Shown here: in pieces, positions 17,094-25,387 of the stretch
Numbering within the stretch: position 1 is the first letter of the stretch
Layout: every line of letters starts with the position of its first letter
Origin: Chloroflexota bacterium
GTDB taxonomy: Bacteria > Chloroflexota > Anaerolineae > Anaerolineales > VGOW01
Assembly: GCA_016197225.1 (NCBI GenBank)
Contig: JACPWC010000016.1
Coordinates: forward strand, 1 to 64,000
Reading direction: 5' to 3'
DNA length: 64,000 nt
Position numbers and translations under genes: made by a program
Notes under the pieces: model-generated
What the model saw: only the letters and a program-made list of their open reading frames with translations
Told to the model about the DNA's origin: nothing
Database searches by the model: none

Positions 17094-17125
17094 GGGGAGC
17101 CTGGCAGTTTTTGCTCAGGCTCCCC
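17094..17125. terminator. GC hairpin between operon segments
   Basis: 10-bp stem (17094-17103 with 17116-17125), 12-nt loop, with no T-tract on the minus strand. It could attenuate read-through from the long upstream string into the yvlD-like/ybaK/nitroreductase genes. Confidence 0.4.
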
Positions 17126-17151
17126 GGCCCGCCTTGAAGGAGGAAGTTGTT

Positions 17152-18039
17152 TTACCGTTGATCGTTCGGGTTGAATTGGAAGGGGCCGAACACCGATGCC
17201 CCTTCGACGCACGAGACGGCCAGGGTTTGGTTGTCCACGAGGCAGGAGATCACGTAGCCGTTATCGAAATTCACCTGCACATCCACGCCGTCGGTTACAG
17301 AGACCGACTTGCGCTGATCAACCAGATAGGTTGTGCCGGCGCGGGCGCGAAAGTCCGAGAGGCTTCGCAAGGCAATAGGCAAGGCTTTGTCTGCCGGGCT
17401 GGCCAGGGTGGTCTGTATCATCCGGTCAATTTTGCGCACGGCTTCCACCGAGGAGGGCGGCATTTGCGACCACGACCCGGCAAAGGCGGCCAGAGCTATG
17501 GCGCCGGCCAGCAAAATGCCCTGAGCCACCAGGCGGCTTTGACCCTGCTTCTGCAAGTTGTCTTCATAGCGGTTGACGATCAACCGAATTGCAATGGCAA
17601 TGGGCAAGCTGAGGGCCACAAACGGCAGGAAGGTGTAAACCAGGACAATGACCATCACCGTGGTGTCGGCGGCGGGGGTGAGCAGTGACTTGACTGCGCC
17701 GGAACCGGCAATCACCAGCGCGCCGGCGATGATGCCTTTGAGAGTCTCGCCCGGCCAGGCCACGACTGCTCCCACCGCAAGGCCGGCGGCCCCCGTGGTC
17801 AGCGCCGAGATCAGAATCCGGGGCCACTCGAGTCGCAAAGGCAAATCCCGGAACAGAGTGAAGTCAATCGTCCCGGCCACCAGCGCGTACAAAACGCCAA
17901 GCAGTGCGCCGCAAATCGCGCCGACGATCCGCCGCTCCAGCGGCGAGATGAGCATGTGTTGCGCCTCATATTTTTCAGGGTCTTCCCAGAACGAGGCTTT
18001 GCGTGCGCGCGTCAGGGCGCTTTTGTTGTTGGGGATCAT
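17152..18039 (-). CDS. membrane protein of unknown function
   Basis: 295 aa. Cytoplasmic N-terminus (about 1-35), four or five hydrophobic helices (about 37-58, 73-115, 125-150, 168-190) with Gly/Ala-rich packing, then an extracytoplasmic C-terminal domain of ~100 residues (SSVEAVRKIDRMIQTTLAS... to the end) rich in strands. I recognise no family. Last gene of the tight minus-strand string (17-nt gap to the MFS gene), so probably part of the same envelope function. Confidence 0.75.
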   Translation of the reverse strand: MIPNNKSALTRARKASFWEDPEKYEAQHMLISPLERRIVGAICGALLGVLYALVAGTIDFTLFRDLPLRLEWPRILISALTTGAAGLAVGAVVAWPGETLKGIIAGALVIAGSGAVKSLLTPAADTTVMVIVLVYTFLPFVALSLPIAIAIRLIVNRYEDNLQKQGQSRLVAQGILLAGAIALAAFAGSWSQMPPSSVEAVRKIDRMIQTTLASPADKALPIALRSLSDFRARAGTTYLVDQRKSVSVTDGVDVQVNFDNGYVISCLVDNQTLAVSCVEGASVFGPFQFNPNDQR

Positions 18040-18055
18040 ATTGAATAGGTCCTTT

Positions 18056-19462
18056 CTAGTTCGCTACCGACTCCTGGCCGGCGTTTTTCAGCGCCTGTGC
18101 TTCAATCCACTCTTTGTCTTCCACGCGCATGAGGAATGGATTGAACAGGCCGATCACACACCACACGGCCAGGACAGCGCCCAGCACCATTATGATCCGG
18201 CCCGGATCAAACTGGCTGGCGAGGGCGCCCATTAGGAAGGTGCTGGCCGGCCAGCTAAACTGGGCAATGAGCCGCCGCACCGAAAAGACGCGGCCCTGCA
18301 GTTCACGCGGCGTTTGTGTCTGCCAGATGGTCTGCGAATGAGAATTCATCACCGGGATCAGGCCTTCCATCATGAAGGCCGCCGCCGCCGAAAGGAAGAT
18401 CATCTTGGAAAACCCGTAAACCGTCATTGCCAGGCCGGAGAAAATGAGAGCCACCAGCACGCCATAAACCCGTTTCTTCTTCAAGCCGCCCCAGGCGCTC
18501 ACCGCCACTCCGCCCACCACGCCGCCGATACTGCCCGCCGTCGCCAGGGTGGCCATGGCGCTCTCAAAGGTAAAGCCGCGCGCGAGCCAGTCGGCGTTCA
18601 GTTGGAACTTGACGATGAGGGGTTGCAGAACCAGCGCCCCGGCGGTGAAGTTGGCCACGGTGAACGTGCCCAGCAACCACAGGAACGAGCGGCGATGCCA
18701 GATGTACAACGCGCCTTCGCGCACGTCGGCCCACAGGCTTTTCTTTTCACCCGACGCCGTTTCCATGTCGGTGCGTTTGGGCGAAGGGATAAACAGAAAG
18801 GCGGGCGCAAGGGCGGCAAAGAAAAAGGTCGCGGCATCAACGCCAATTGCCAGCAGAGCGCCGTCATTTACCTGCCCCAGCAACGAGGCAAAGACCGGCA
18901 GTTTGCCGTCACGAGCCAGCGTCGGTAAGACAATGAGGGTCGCGGCGATGCCCGGCGAGAGGATGCCCGACAGCGAGAAGATGGTCTGCATCATGCCGTT
19001 GGCACGCGGCAGTTTTTCTTCGGGCACGAGCATGGCGTAAGACGTGTCGAAGGCGGCGTTGTGGAAGGCGAAGAAGGTGGAGCCTAGCAAGCCGATGATG
19101 ATCAGCCAGATGATGTTTAGCTGGTGAGTGGCGATCAAATAGAAGACGCCCAGGCTCAACAAACCGCTGGCAACATCCATCGCAATCATCGTCCGCTTGC
19201 GGTCGTGCCGGTCAACGAAAGCGCCGGCGATGGGCGCCAGGAACACAGCCGGGATCGCAAACGAGAGCGTCAGCGCCGAAATGGCCCAGGCCAACTGCGG
19301 CTTCTGGGCTTCGGTGGGATACAGCGTCGTGGTCAGCCAGACGATGATGGCAAACTGGGTCAGGGCGCTTCCGAAAACCGAGACGGATTGTGAAATCCAG
19401 ACGATCAGAAATGTGCGCCAGCCGTCGGGCGGGGCCTGGTAAGGAGCTGTCGAGTCGGTCAT
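18056..19462 (-). CDS. MFS transporter (macrolide-efflux/enterobactin-exporter-like)
   Basis: 468 aa, 12 helices. Loop 2-3 motif A is present as APIAGAFVDRHDRKRTMIAMD. The layout, with a wide soluble segment near residue 230 (SPKRTDMETASGEKKSLWAD), is that of the MFS_3 drug/siderophore exporters. It exports an unknown solute, probably by proton antiport. Located between the SHOCT-module genes and the unknown membrane protein in a single transcription unit. Confidence 0.9.
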   Translation of the reverse strand: MTDSTAPYQAPPDGWRTFLIVWISQSVSVFGSALTQFAIIVWLTTTLYPTEAQKPQLAWAISALTLSFAIPAVFLAPIAGAFVDRHDRKRTMIAMDVASGLLSLGVFYLIATHQLNIIWLIIIGLLGSTFFAFHNAAFDTSYAMLVPEEKLPRANGMMQTIFSLSGILSPGIAATLIVLPTLARDGKLPVFASLLGQVNDGALLAIGVDAATFFFAALAPAFLFIPSPKRTDMETASGEKKSLWADVREGALYIWHRRSFLWLLGTFTVANFTAGALVLQPLIVKFQLNADWLARGFTFESAMATLATAGSIGGVVGGVAVSAWGGLKKKRVYGVLVALIFSGLAMTVYGFSKMIFLSAAAAFMMEGLIPVMNSHSQTIWQTQTPRELQGRVFSVRRLIAQFSWPASTFLMGALASQFDPGRIIMVLGAVLAVWCVIGLFNPFLMRVEDKEWIEAQALKNAGQESVAN

Positions 19463-19465
19463 GAG

Positions 19466-19852
19466 TTATTCCACAAAGATTTCGACGTGCTCGCCGTCTT
19501 CTTCGTCGGTCACGTCAATGATCTTGCCGGAGAGGCCGCTCTTGAGAGCGGTGTTGATGGCGTCCATTTGTTCCGAATCAATTTCGGGCGCAAAGCGAGC
19601 GCCGATCTTCAAGCCCACGTCCACCAGGCCCATCGGCAGATTGACGTTGACTTTGGCTTTGCCGGTGGCGGTGTCGGTGACGCGGATGCGGAGCCAGCGA
19701 GCCGAGCCGCCGGTGAGGCTGGCCGCCGAAATCGGCGGCGGCGTGCGGCGGCTGTCGGCCAGGGCCGACAACAACTTTGCGCCATCATCAGCCGTGATCT
19801 TGCCTTCCTCGATCATCTTCAAAATCTTCATGCGTTCTTCGATAGTTGCCAT
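19466..19852 (-). CDS. SHOCT-like module protein (paralog 1 of 3)
   Basis: 128 aa. Residues about 4-31 (EERMKILKMIEEGKITADDG, AKLLSAL) form the amphipathic helical module found at the N-terminus of YvlB/LiaX proteins and related to SHOCT/DUF2089-C. Residues about 50-128 form a second conserved block (WLRIRVTDTATGKAKVNVNL, LVDVGLKIGARFAP) ending in an acidic DVTDEEDGEHVEIFVE strand. Both blocks recur in the proteins at 19867 and 24617. No signal peptide, so cytoplasmic. 3 nt from the MFS gene. Confidence 0.85.
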   Translation of the reverse strand: MATIEERMKILKMIEEGKITADDGAKLLSALADSRRTPPPISAASLTGGSARWLRIRVTDTATGKAKVNVNLPMGLVDVGLKIGARFAPEIDSEQMDAINTALKSGLSGKIIDVTDEEDGEHVEIFVE

Positions 19853-19866
19853 AGTTGTTTACCTGT

Positions 19867-20490
19867 CTAGCCGATATACACTTGCACTCGTTCGCCGTCG
19901 CCCTCATCCACGTCCACAAACAGCGGCGCTTCGGGCGAGGTGGTCTCGTTCAGGGCCAGAATAAGTTCGTCCACGCCGGTATCGCGCAGTTTAGGAATGA
20001 AGGGGCTGATCATTCGCAACAGCCAGGCAACAAGGCCGATGGGCAGTGGAAGCGAGATCAGGAGTCGTCTGGGGCCGTCACTCTTTTCGCCGGTCTTGAT
20101 GCGAATGTGAAGCCACTTGGCCTTGCGGCTGGCCCAGGCCAGGGCCATGATGGCCACGCCCAACACAAACGGCGGCGAGGCCAGCGCCAGCCAGAAACTC
20201 ACCCCGGCAACCTTCAGCACCCAATACAGGAAGAGACTGCCCAGGATCGTGACAGCCACACCCAGCCACATGATCTTGATCCACCAGCCGCGATAGCGAT
20301 TAAGTTCTTCGGGCTGTGGCGGCCGGCCCCCACCCCGGCCTTCCCCGGCCGGGAGAGCACCAGCAGGGGAGGGAGTATCTCCCTGGAGTTTGGCCGAAAG
20401 GGCATTGAGCAGGCGCAGTCCTTCTTCGGCGCTGATCTTGCCATCCTCGATCATCTGCAAAATTTGCATACGTTCGTTATCGCTGGTCAT
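19867..20490 (-). CDS. SHOCT-like module protein with two membrane helices (paralog 2 of 3)
   Basis: 207 aa from the ATG at 20490; a longer in-frame upstream extension overlaps the permease gene and is Arg/Ser/Pro-rich noise. SHOCT-like module at about 4-32 (NERMQILQMIEDGKISAEEG, LRLLNAL), then a Pro/Gly linker coded by a GC repeat, two helices (about 73-95 and 99-120), then the second conserved block (KWLHIRIKTGEKSD...SLPLPIGLVAWLL) and an acidic C-terminal strand. The two helices should place both conserved blocks in the cytoplasm. Confidence 0.85.
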   Translation of the reverse strand: MTSDNERMQILQMIEDGKISAEEGLRLLNALSAKLQGDTPSPAGALPAGEGRGGGRPPQPEELNRYRGWWIKIMWLGVAVTILGSLFLYWVLKVAGVSFWLALASPPFVLGVAIMALAWASRKAKWLHIRIKTGEKSDGPRRLLISLPLPIGLVAWLLRMISPFIPKLRDTGVDELILALNETTSPEAPLFVDVDEGDGERVQVYIG

Positions 20491-20491
20491 C

Positions 20492-21364
20492 TTAATACTC
20501 CGACAAACTTCCTTTGGCGCGAGCCGCGTCCTCCTCGCGGCGATACATCCAGTAGCCGAGGAACGGCATGACAAGACCAAAAACGGTGACGATGATGAAC
20601 TCGACCTGAAGCGGGGCCAGTTCAGGCGAAGTCCCCATGAGGGTTGTGCGAAAAGCGTCCACGCTGTAAGAAAGAGGAATAAAGCGAGCGATGTTTTGCA
20701 TCCAGCCCGGCAGGGCCGAGAAGGGAAAGAAAGGGGCGCAAAGCACCATGAAGGTGAACTGAAAGAAGTTGGCCAGGGTCTGGCCCGCTTCACGCACGCG
20801 CAACGTAATGGCGGCAAAGGCAAAGCCAACGCCAAACGTTCCGAAGAGCGAGAGGATGAGGAAATAGAGACCAAGCGGCAAATTGGCAAATGGCAGTTTG
20901 CCGATCATGGCGCTCATGAGCAGGGCCGAGGCAATGCAGAGCGTGCCCGTCCAAACCAGGGTGACGGTGACCCGCGAGAGGAGGCTGTTGAACTTGGAGG
21001 CCGGGCTGAGATAAAGCTGTTCGAGCGTGCCCTGCTTCTGCTCGCGGCGCACGTTGTAGCCAATCGTCCACATCGTGTCGCTCACAAAGATGAACAGGAT
21101 GAAGCCGTAAACCACCAGCCCGGCAGTGGCCGAGTTTTCGGCGGAGGCTTGCGTTCCGCTCCGGGAGAACATCAGCCCGGCCAGGGTCAGGATGATGACG
21201 ATGAGGAACACCTGACCAAACGAGGCCACCAGTTCCACCGGGTAGCGCAACATGATCAACAGTTCCTTCTTGGTCATGGCGGACAGGGTGGCCCACCAGG
21301 CGGCCAGGCCGGTAAGATGTTGAGGCGCTTGATGAGAGTTAGAGTAGGGAGTTAGAGTGGTCAT
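20492..21364 (-). CDS. ABC-2 type transporter permease
   Basis: 290 aa, six helices in the ABC-2 pattern, with an N-terminal amphipathic segment (KKELLIMLRYPVELVASFGQ), the cytosolic coupling region NVRREQKQGTLEQLYLSPAS and helix 5-6 hairpin PFFPFSALPGWMQNIARFIP. With the second permease and the ATPase upstream it makes a heterodimeric exporter. ATG at 21364 chosen because the upstream extension runs into a repeat. The downstream SHOCT-module gene starts 1 nt after the stop. Confidence 0.92.
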   Translation of the reverse strand: MTTLTPYSNSHQAPQHLTGLAAWWATLSAMTKKELLIMLRYPVELVASFGQVFLIVIILTLAGLMFSRSGTQASAENSATAGLVVYGFILFIFVSDTMWTIGYNVRREQKQGTLEQLYLSPASKFNSLLSRVTVTLVWTGTLCIASALLMSAMIGKLPFANLPLGLYFLILSLFGTFGVGFAFAAITLRVREAGQTLANFFQFTFMVLCAPFFPFSALPGWMQNIARFIPLSYSVDAFRTTLMGTSPELAPLQVEFIIVTVFGLVMPFLGYWMYRREEDAARAKGSLSEY

Positions 21365-21370
21365 AGAGTC

Positions 21371-21407
21371 AATCCAAAATCGAAAATCCCAAACCAAAAA
21401 TCAAAAC
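21371..21407. repeat. AATCCAAAATC-type dispersed repeat between the permease genes
   Basis: A/C-rich degenerate repetition of AATCC(C)AAA units in a GC-rich neighbourhood, filling the 36-nt gap between permeases. The same type of sequence is found inside a reading frame at 54787-54822. Confidence 0.6.
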
Positions 21408-22252
21408 TGTCCCACGCCTTCGTTGGCTTTCACCCCCCGCTCCACCCGGTTGAACACGGCAAAGCTGAACAGGGGCGCAATGAACAGGAAGGCCCAGAGC
21501 ACAGCCATATCGAAATACCAATGGCCGAAGAAGAAACCAACGCCGAGCAGGGACGAGCGCACACCGTTGGTGATCCAGGTGGGTGGGAAGAGCCAGGCTA
21601 TAAATTTGACAAACGGCGGCAGAACCGTGATCGGGAAGAAGATGCCCATGAGAAAGCTGACCACCCACTGCATCAATCCCACCAGAGCGTTAGACTCTTT
21701 GACTTTGAGCACCAGCGCCCCAAAGAGAAAGGCAACAGCATACAGCGGGATCAAGCCGACAAAGATAAAAGCCAGCGCCAGCAGAACATCGCCCTGAAAC
21801 GGGTTGACCCGGAACACCAGGCAACCGATGATGTACGAAAGAAAAGCCGCAATCAGCCCGCGAATGACGCTGTAGATCGCCACGCCGCTGGCCAGGGTCA
21901 GGCTGGAGGTGGGCGTGAGGTACACCGCCTCCAGCGTGCCCGTCTCCTGCTCGAAGCGCAACCAGTAAGCGATGTGCCAGAAAGCGTTGGAGACCAGGGT
22001 GAAGATGTTGGAGCCGATGAGCAGAAAGGCGACGTAGTTCGTCGTGCCGGTGTTGGCGGCAAAGTTCGCGCCGGCGTCGGCCCCGGCGGTGGCCCGCCCC
22101 AGCAACATGGGCATCGAGGCAAAGATCACCGGGATGACGATCTCCAGCGCCAGTTGGCCCGGATAGCGGCTGATGTTGATCATGCGCAAACGCGTCTCAG
22201 CCAGCACGGCTGAAAGTTTTTGGGCAAAGGTGGGTTTGATAACGATTGTCAT
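21401..22252 (-). CDS. ABC-2 type transporter permease
   Basis: 283 aa, six helices. Begins with a cytosolic amphipathic helix (AVLAETRLRMINISRYPGQL) and contains the coupling region YWLRFEQETGTLEAVYLTPTS, homologous in position to EQKQGTLEQLYLSP of the partner. The first extracytoplasmic loop is Gly/Ala/Asn-rich. It lies between the ATPase (6 nt gap) and the second permease (36 nt). Confidence 0.92.
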   Translation of the reverse strand: MTIVIKPTFAQKLSAVLAETRLRMINISRYPGQLALEIVIPVIFASMPMLLGRATAGADAGANFAANTGTTNYVAFLLIGSNIFTLVSNAFWHIAYWLRFEQETGTLEAVYLTPTSSLTLASGVAIYSVIRGLIAAFLSYIIGCLVFRVNPFQGDVLLALAFIFVGLIPLYAVAFLFGALVLKVKESNALVGLMQWVVSFLMGIFFPITVLPPFVKFIAWLFPPTWITNGVRSSLLGVGFFFGHWYFDMAVLWAFLFIAPLFSFAVFNRVERGVKANEGVGQF

Positions 22253-22258
22253 GGCAAC

Positions 22259-23263
22259 CTATTTCACTCGCGTATCATCGGCCAGTGTGCGCCCGGTGCG
22301 GGCAATAAATACGTCTTCGAGCGTCACCTCTTCGGGCGTGATCTTTTGCATGACGGCATTGTGCGCGATGAGCGTTTCGATGAGACGCGGCAGGAGCGCC
22401 TGATGATCATGAGCCACGACGGTGAGTTGGGCATGGCCGTTTACCGGGGTGGTCGCCGCCTGACTGACGCCGGGGAGAGCGCCAACGGCCTGGCTGGCTT
22501 TGGTCGGAATCACACCCTCGATCCGAATGACCATGTCGCGGTTCAGCGAGGCCTTGAGTTCCGGCACCGTGCCCAGAGCCAGCACCTCGCCCCGATCAAT
22601 GATAGCCACCCGGTCGCACATCGTCTCGGCTTCCGACATGATGTGCGTGGTGTAGATCACCGTCTTGCCTTCCTGGTTGAGTTCACGGACGACGGCTCGT
22701 AGTTCGCGGGCTGAGGGCAGGTCAAGGGTGTTGGTCGGCTCGTCCAAAATCAACAGCGGCGCATCGTTGATCAAGGCCTTGGCAAAGGCCAGCTTCATTT
22801 TCTGGCCGGACGAATACGTCTCCACCGAACGGTCGGCAATGTCGCCCAGACTCAGGCGCTCAATAATTTGATCGGTGCGGCGGCGGCGCTCGGCGGGGCT
22901 GAGGTGATACAACGCGCCAAAAAAGATCATGTTCTCGCGCCCGGTCAACTTCCAATACAGGCCGCGCTCGCCCATCAACATGCACCCCACCGTCGCCCGG
23001 ATCGGGTTGTCGTCTTTGGTCAACTGAAACCCGTTGATCCACGCCTCGCCCGAAGTTGGCAGGAGGAGCGTCGTCAGGCATTTGATCAGGGTGGTCTTGC
23101 CCGCGCCGTTCGGGCCGAGCAGGCCAAAAATTTCGCCGGGCTTGATCTCCAGCGAAATGTCCTTGAGCGCCTCCACCAGTTTTTCTTCCGATTTGAAGAG
23201 GCCTTTGCGCTGGCGCGTTTGATACGTCTTCGCCAGTTTTTTGATGATGACTTGACCCTGCAT
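22259..23263 (-). CDS. ABC transporter ATP-binding protein
   Basis: 334 aa. Walker A GPNGAGKTT, Q-loop at GCMLMGERGLYWKLTGRENM, signature YSSGQKMKLAFAKAL, Walker B LLILDEPTNTLDL and H-loop TTHIMSEAE. The C-terminal ~90-residue extension is typical of DrrA/NatA-type exporters of drugs, Na+ or lipids. It powers the two ABC-2 permeases downstream. It directly follows the DUF4097-like gene (9 nt), so the transporter and the putative sensor are made together. Confidence 0.95.
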   Translation of the reverse strand: MQGQVIIKKLAKTYQTRQRKGLFKSEEKLVEALKDISLEIKPGEIFGLLGPNGAGKTTLIKCLTTLLLPTSGEAWINGFQLTKDDNPIRATVGCMLMGERGLYWKLTGRENMIFFGALYHLSPAERRRRTDQIIERLSLGDIADRSVETYSSGQKMKLAFAKALINDAPLLILDEPTNTLDLPSARELRAVVRELNQEGKTVIYTTHIMSEAETMCDRVAIIDRGEVLALGTVPELKASLNRDMVIRIEGVIPTKASQAVGALPGVSQAATTPVNGHAQLTVVAHDHQALLPRLIETLIAHNAVMQKITPEEVTLEDVFIARTGRTLADDTRVK

Positions 23264-23272
23264 TTTGATCTC

Positions 23273-24613
23273 CTATCTCCCCTCAATCGCCGCCAACAAC
23301 TTCTCGGCTTCGGCCACCGTAATCTTGCCCTGCTCCACCATTTTCAGGATGGACATTCGCTCCTCGTCGCTGACGGGTTCAACCGGCGGCACGGGTGGCC
23401 TGGGCGGCACTGGCGGTTTAGGGGCCAGAGGCCGCGTAAAATCAAACCGCCACGTGGACGACGAACTCCGTTTGGAGCGATCGGCGGCGTGGGTAGCATG
23501 AGCGGCGTGGCGCTCGGCCTTGCGCTCGGCGCGTTCGCGCGCCGCCTCCGCCCGGCGCTCGGCGGCCTCGGCCAACGACTTGGCTCGTCGTTCAGCCGCC
23601 TCGGCCCGGCGGCGAGCCGAGTCTGAAACGCGCTCGGCGGCCCGGCGGGCGCGGGCGGCGATCTCGTCGGCGTTCACCCGGCTGGCGCCCATCGTGATAT
23701 CCAACCCGGCCAGGCGGTCCGTCAGTTGCTTCTCGAAATCGGCCATTTGCGATTCGATCTGGGCTTCAATTTGCGCCGACAACTCTTCGGCCATCACATC
23801 GGCCATCATGCCAAATTCTTCGCCAAAGCGGTCGCCAACTTCTCCCATCACATCAGAACCCGAGGCAATATCAGACAGCGAAACGTCGCCGCCGGCCCGC
23901 AAATTGACTTTGGCCGCGCCATTGCCAGCCGTCACCATCTTGTTCCGGGAGTTGCCTTCGACCGTCGCGCCAAACACGTCCACGGCAATATCGCCGCCGC
24001 TCAGAATGTTGAATGAGGCTGAGGTGTTCGACGGCGCGCGGCAGATGATGTCTGACCCTGACTGGAAATGATATTCCTGGCCGGGCGCAAAATTGAGGCT
24101 GAGAATAATGTCGGAACCGACGACGGCCCGCGCAGCAGCGTGGGCGTCGCGCAGGTAAAGGTCGCCGCCCACTTGGTCGGCGGCAAACGCGCCCGCCACC
24201 CCTCGCGCCGACACATCGCCGCCCACAATTTTCAACACCAGTGAGCCGCGAATTTTCTTGGCGCTCACGTCGCCATCCACCTGCCCGGCTTCCACCGAGG
24301 CCACCTGGCGCAACACCAGATCGCCGCTCACGTGATCGAATCGCAAGTTGCCCTCAATCGCCTTGATCCGGGCGTCGCCGGCCACGTGCGCAACCTTGAT
24401 CACAGCGCGGCGCGGGACGCGGATGGCGCAATCGGAAAGGCAGGTCACTCGAATCTCGCCGTTCTTCTGCTCGGCGGTCAACATCTTCCGGTCATCTGTC
24501 TCGGCATAAAATTCGTTTTGCTCCCAGCCCGACAGGCGCAAATCGCCGGCGATGGAGTCAATCACAATTTCGGGTGCCTCACCGGTCGTGAGGGTGATCT
24601 GTTCGGTGTTCAT
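23273..24613 (-). CDS. DUF4097-like beta-strand protein with charged coiled coil and C-terminal SHOCT-like module
   Basis: 446 aa, no signal peptide. Residues about 1-265 are short repeated strands (GDLRLSGWEQN, GDARIKAIEGN, GDLVLRQVASV, GDVSAKKIRGS, GGDVSARGVAG, GGDLYLRDAHA) like the DUF4097 putative-adhesin beta-solenoid of YvlB/LiaX. About 265-385 is an Ala/Glu/Arg-rich coiled coil, followed by a Pro-rich stretch. The last ~30 residues are the SHOCT-like module (EERMSILKMVEQGKITVAEA, EKLLAAIEGR). In YvlB/LiaX the module is N-terminal; here it is C-terminal. LiaX senses peptide antibiotics, so a sensor role is a fair inference. Confidence 0.85.
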   Translation of the reverse strand: MNTEQITLTTGEAPEIVIDSIAGDLRLSGWEQNEFYAETDDRKMLTAEQKNGEIRVTCLSDCAIRVPRRAVIKVAHVAGDARIKAIEGNLRFDHVSGDLVLRQVASVEAGQVDGDVSAKKIRGSLVLKIVGGDVSARGVAGAFAADQVGGDLYLRDAHAAARAVVGSDIILSLNFAPGQEYHFQSGSDIICRAPSNTSASFNILSGGDIAVDVFGATVEGNSRNKMVTAGNGAAKVNLRAGGDVSLSDIASGSDVMGEVGDRFGEEFGMMADVMAEELSAQIEAQIESQMADFEKQLTDRLAGLDITMGASRVNADEIAARARRAAERVSDSARRRAEAAERRAKSLAEAAERRAEAARERAERKAERHAAHATHAADRSKRSSSSTWRFDFTRPLAPKPPVPPRPPVPPVEPVSDEERMSILKMVEQGKITVAEAEKLLAAIEGR

Positions 24614-24616
24614 AGA

Positions 24617-24976
24617 TCAGTCCACAAAGATTTCGACGTGTTCGCCGCTTTCAAAATCCTCAACATCCACCAGCCGCCCGCCCGTGCCAGCCTGGAGTTG
24701 CTCGATAATCTCGCGCAAGTCCAGCCCGGCAATTTGCGGCTCGTACCTGGCCCCAATCTTCAGCCCGGCATCCACCAGCGAGAGCGGCAGGTTGACGCTG
24801 ACTTTTTGCTTGCCGGTGTCCAGGTCGGTAACGCGAACGTGAAACCAGCGGTTGGCGGCCAGGGCGTCAAAAGAAGCGGGCGAAGCCGGCGGCTGATTTA
24901 AAAGCCGGGCCGCCTCGTCGGCAGAAATCTGGCCGGAGGCCAGTTGTTCAAGGATGTGGGAACGTTCAAGGTTCAT
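24617..24976 (-). CDS. SHOCT-like module protein (paralog 3 of 3)
   Basis: 119 aa from the ATG at 24976. Residues 3-28 are the SHOCT-like module (LERSHILEQLASGQISADEA, ARLLNQ) and about 43-119 the second conserved block (RWFHVRVTDLDTGKQKVSVN, LVDAGLKIGARYEP, acidic SGEHVEIFVD end). Closest in layout to the protein at 19466. Cytoplasmic, no membrane segment. 3 nt upstream of the DUF4097-like gene. Confidence 0.85.
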   Translation of the reverse strand: MNLERSHILEQLASGQISADEAARLLNQPPASPASFDALAANRWFHVRVTDLDTGKQKVSVNLPLSLVDAGLKIGARYEPQIAGLDLREIIEQLQAGTGGRLVDVEDFESGEHVEIFVD

Positions 24977-24989
24977 AGGGAAGTCCTCG

Positions 24990-25373
24990 TCAGCCGCCCT
25001 GCAGGAGTTTGACGGCATCTTCAGAAGTAATTCGACCGCTGGAGAGATCGTCAAGAATCTGGCGGCGTTCACCATCGCTGATCCCGGTCGGGGCCGCCTC
25101 TTCCTGCCCCACCTCAAAGCCCATGGCCCGGATCAGTTCATTCAACCGGCCCCGCAGGGTGGGATAAGACAGGCCCATTTCTTTTTCCATCCGGTTGAGC
25201 TTGCCTTCACAGCGAATGAACGTTTCGGCGAAGGCAATCTGCTCCGGGTTGAGACGGTCGAGGGCGCTCACGGCAAAGCGGCCTTCAATAGTCGTGTCAC
25301 AGCTTCGGCAATGCAGGCGGGTGACGTTGAGCATCTCGCCACACACCGGGCAGGTTCCAATAATTGGATGCAT
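24990..25373 (-). CDS. DUF2089 family protein (zinc ribbon, HTH-like core, SHOCT-like tail)
   Basis: 127 aa. N-terminal CPVCGE...CRSC zinc ribbon, then a helical core ending in an HTH-like stretch (FIRCEGKLNRMEKEMGLSYP, TLRGRLNELI), then the C-terminal SHOCT-like module (DGERRQILDDLSSGRITSED, AVKLLQ). The HTH-like core suggests DNA binding, which would make it the candidate regulator of this operon; that is inference. Start at 25373 removes a poorly conserved extension. Second gene of the operon, 13 nt from the next. Confidence 0.88.
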   Translation of the reverse strand: MHPIIGTCPVCGEMLNVTRLHCRSCDTTIEGRFAVSALDRLNPEQIAFAETFIRCEGKLNRMEKEMGLSYPTLRGRLNELIRAMGFEVGQEEAAPTGISDGERRQILDDLSSGRITSEDAVKLLQGG

Positions 25374-25387
25374 CGTTCCCCCGCCGG

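Noticed and set aside
20491-20889. Extended N-terminus of the SHOCT-module protein (paralog 2)
   Set aside because: Entirely overlaps the permease gene, composition is Arg/Ser/Pro noise; module begins right after the ATG at 20490.
20390-21355. 321-codon plus-strand open frame over an ABC permease
   Set aside because: No domain, very charged low-complexity composition; the permease on the other strand has conserved motifs.
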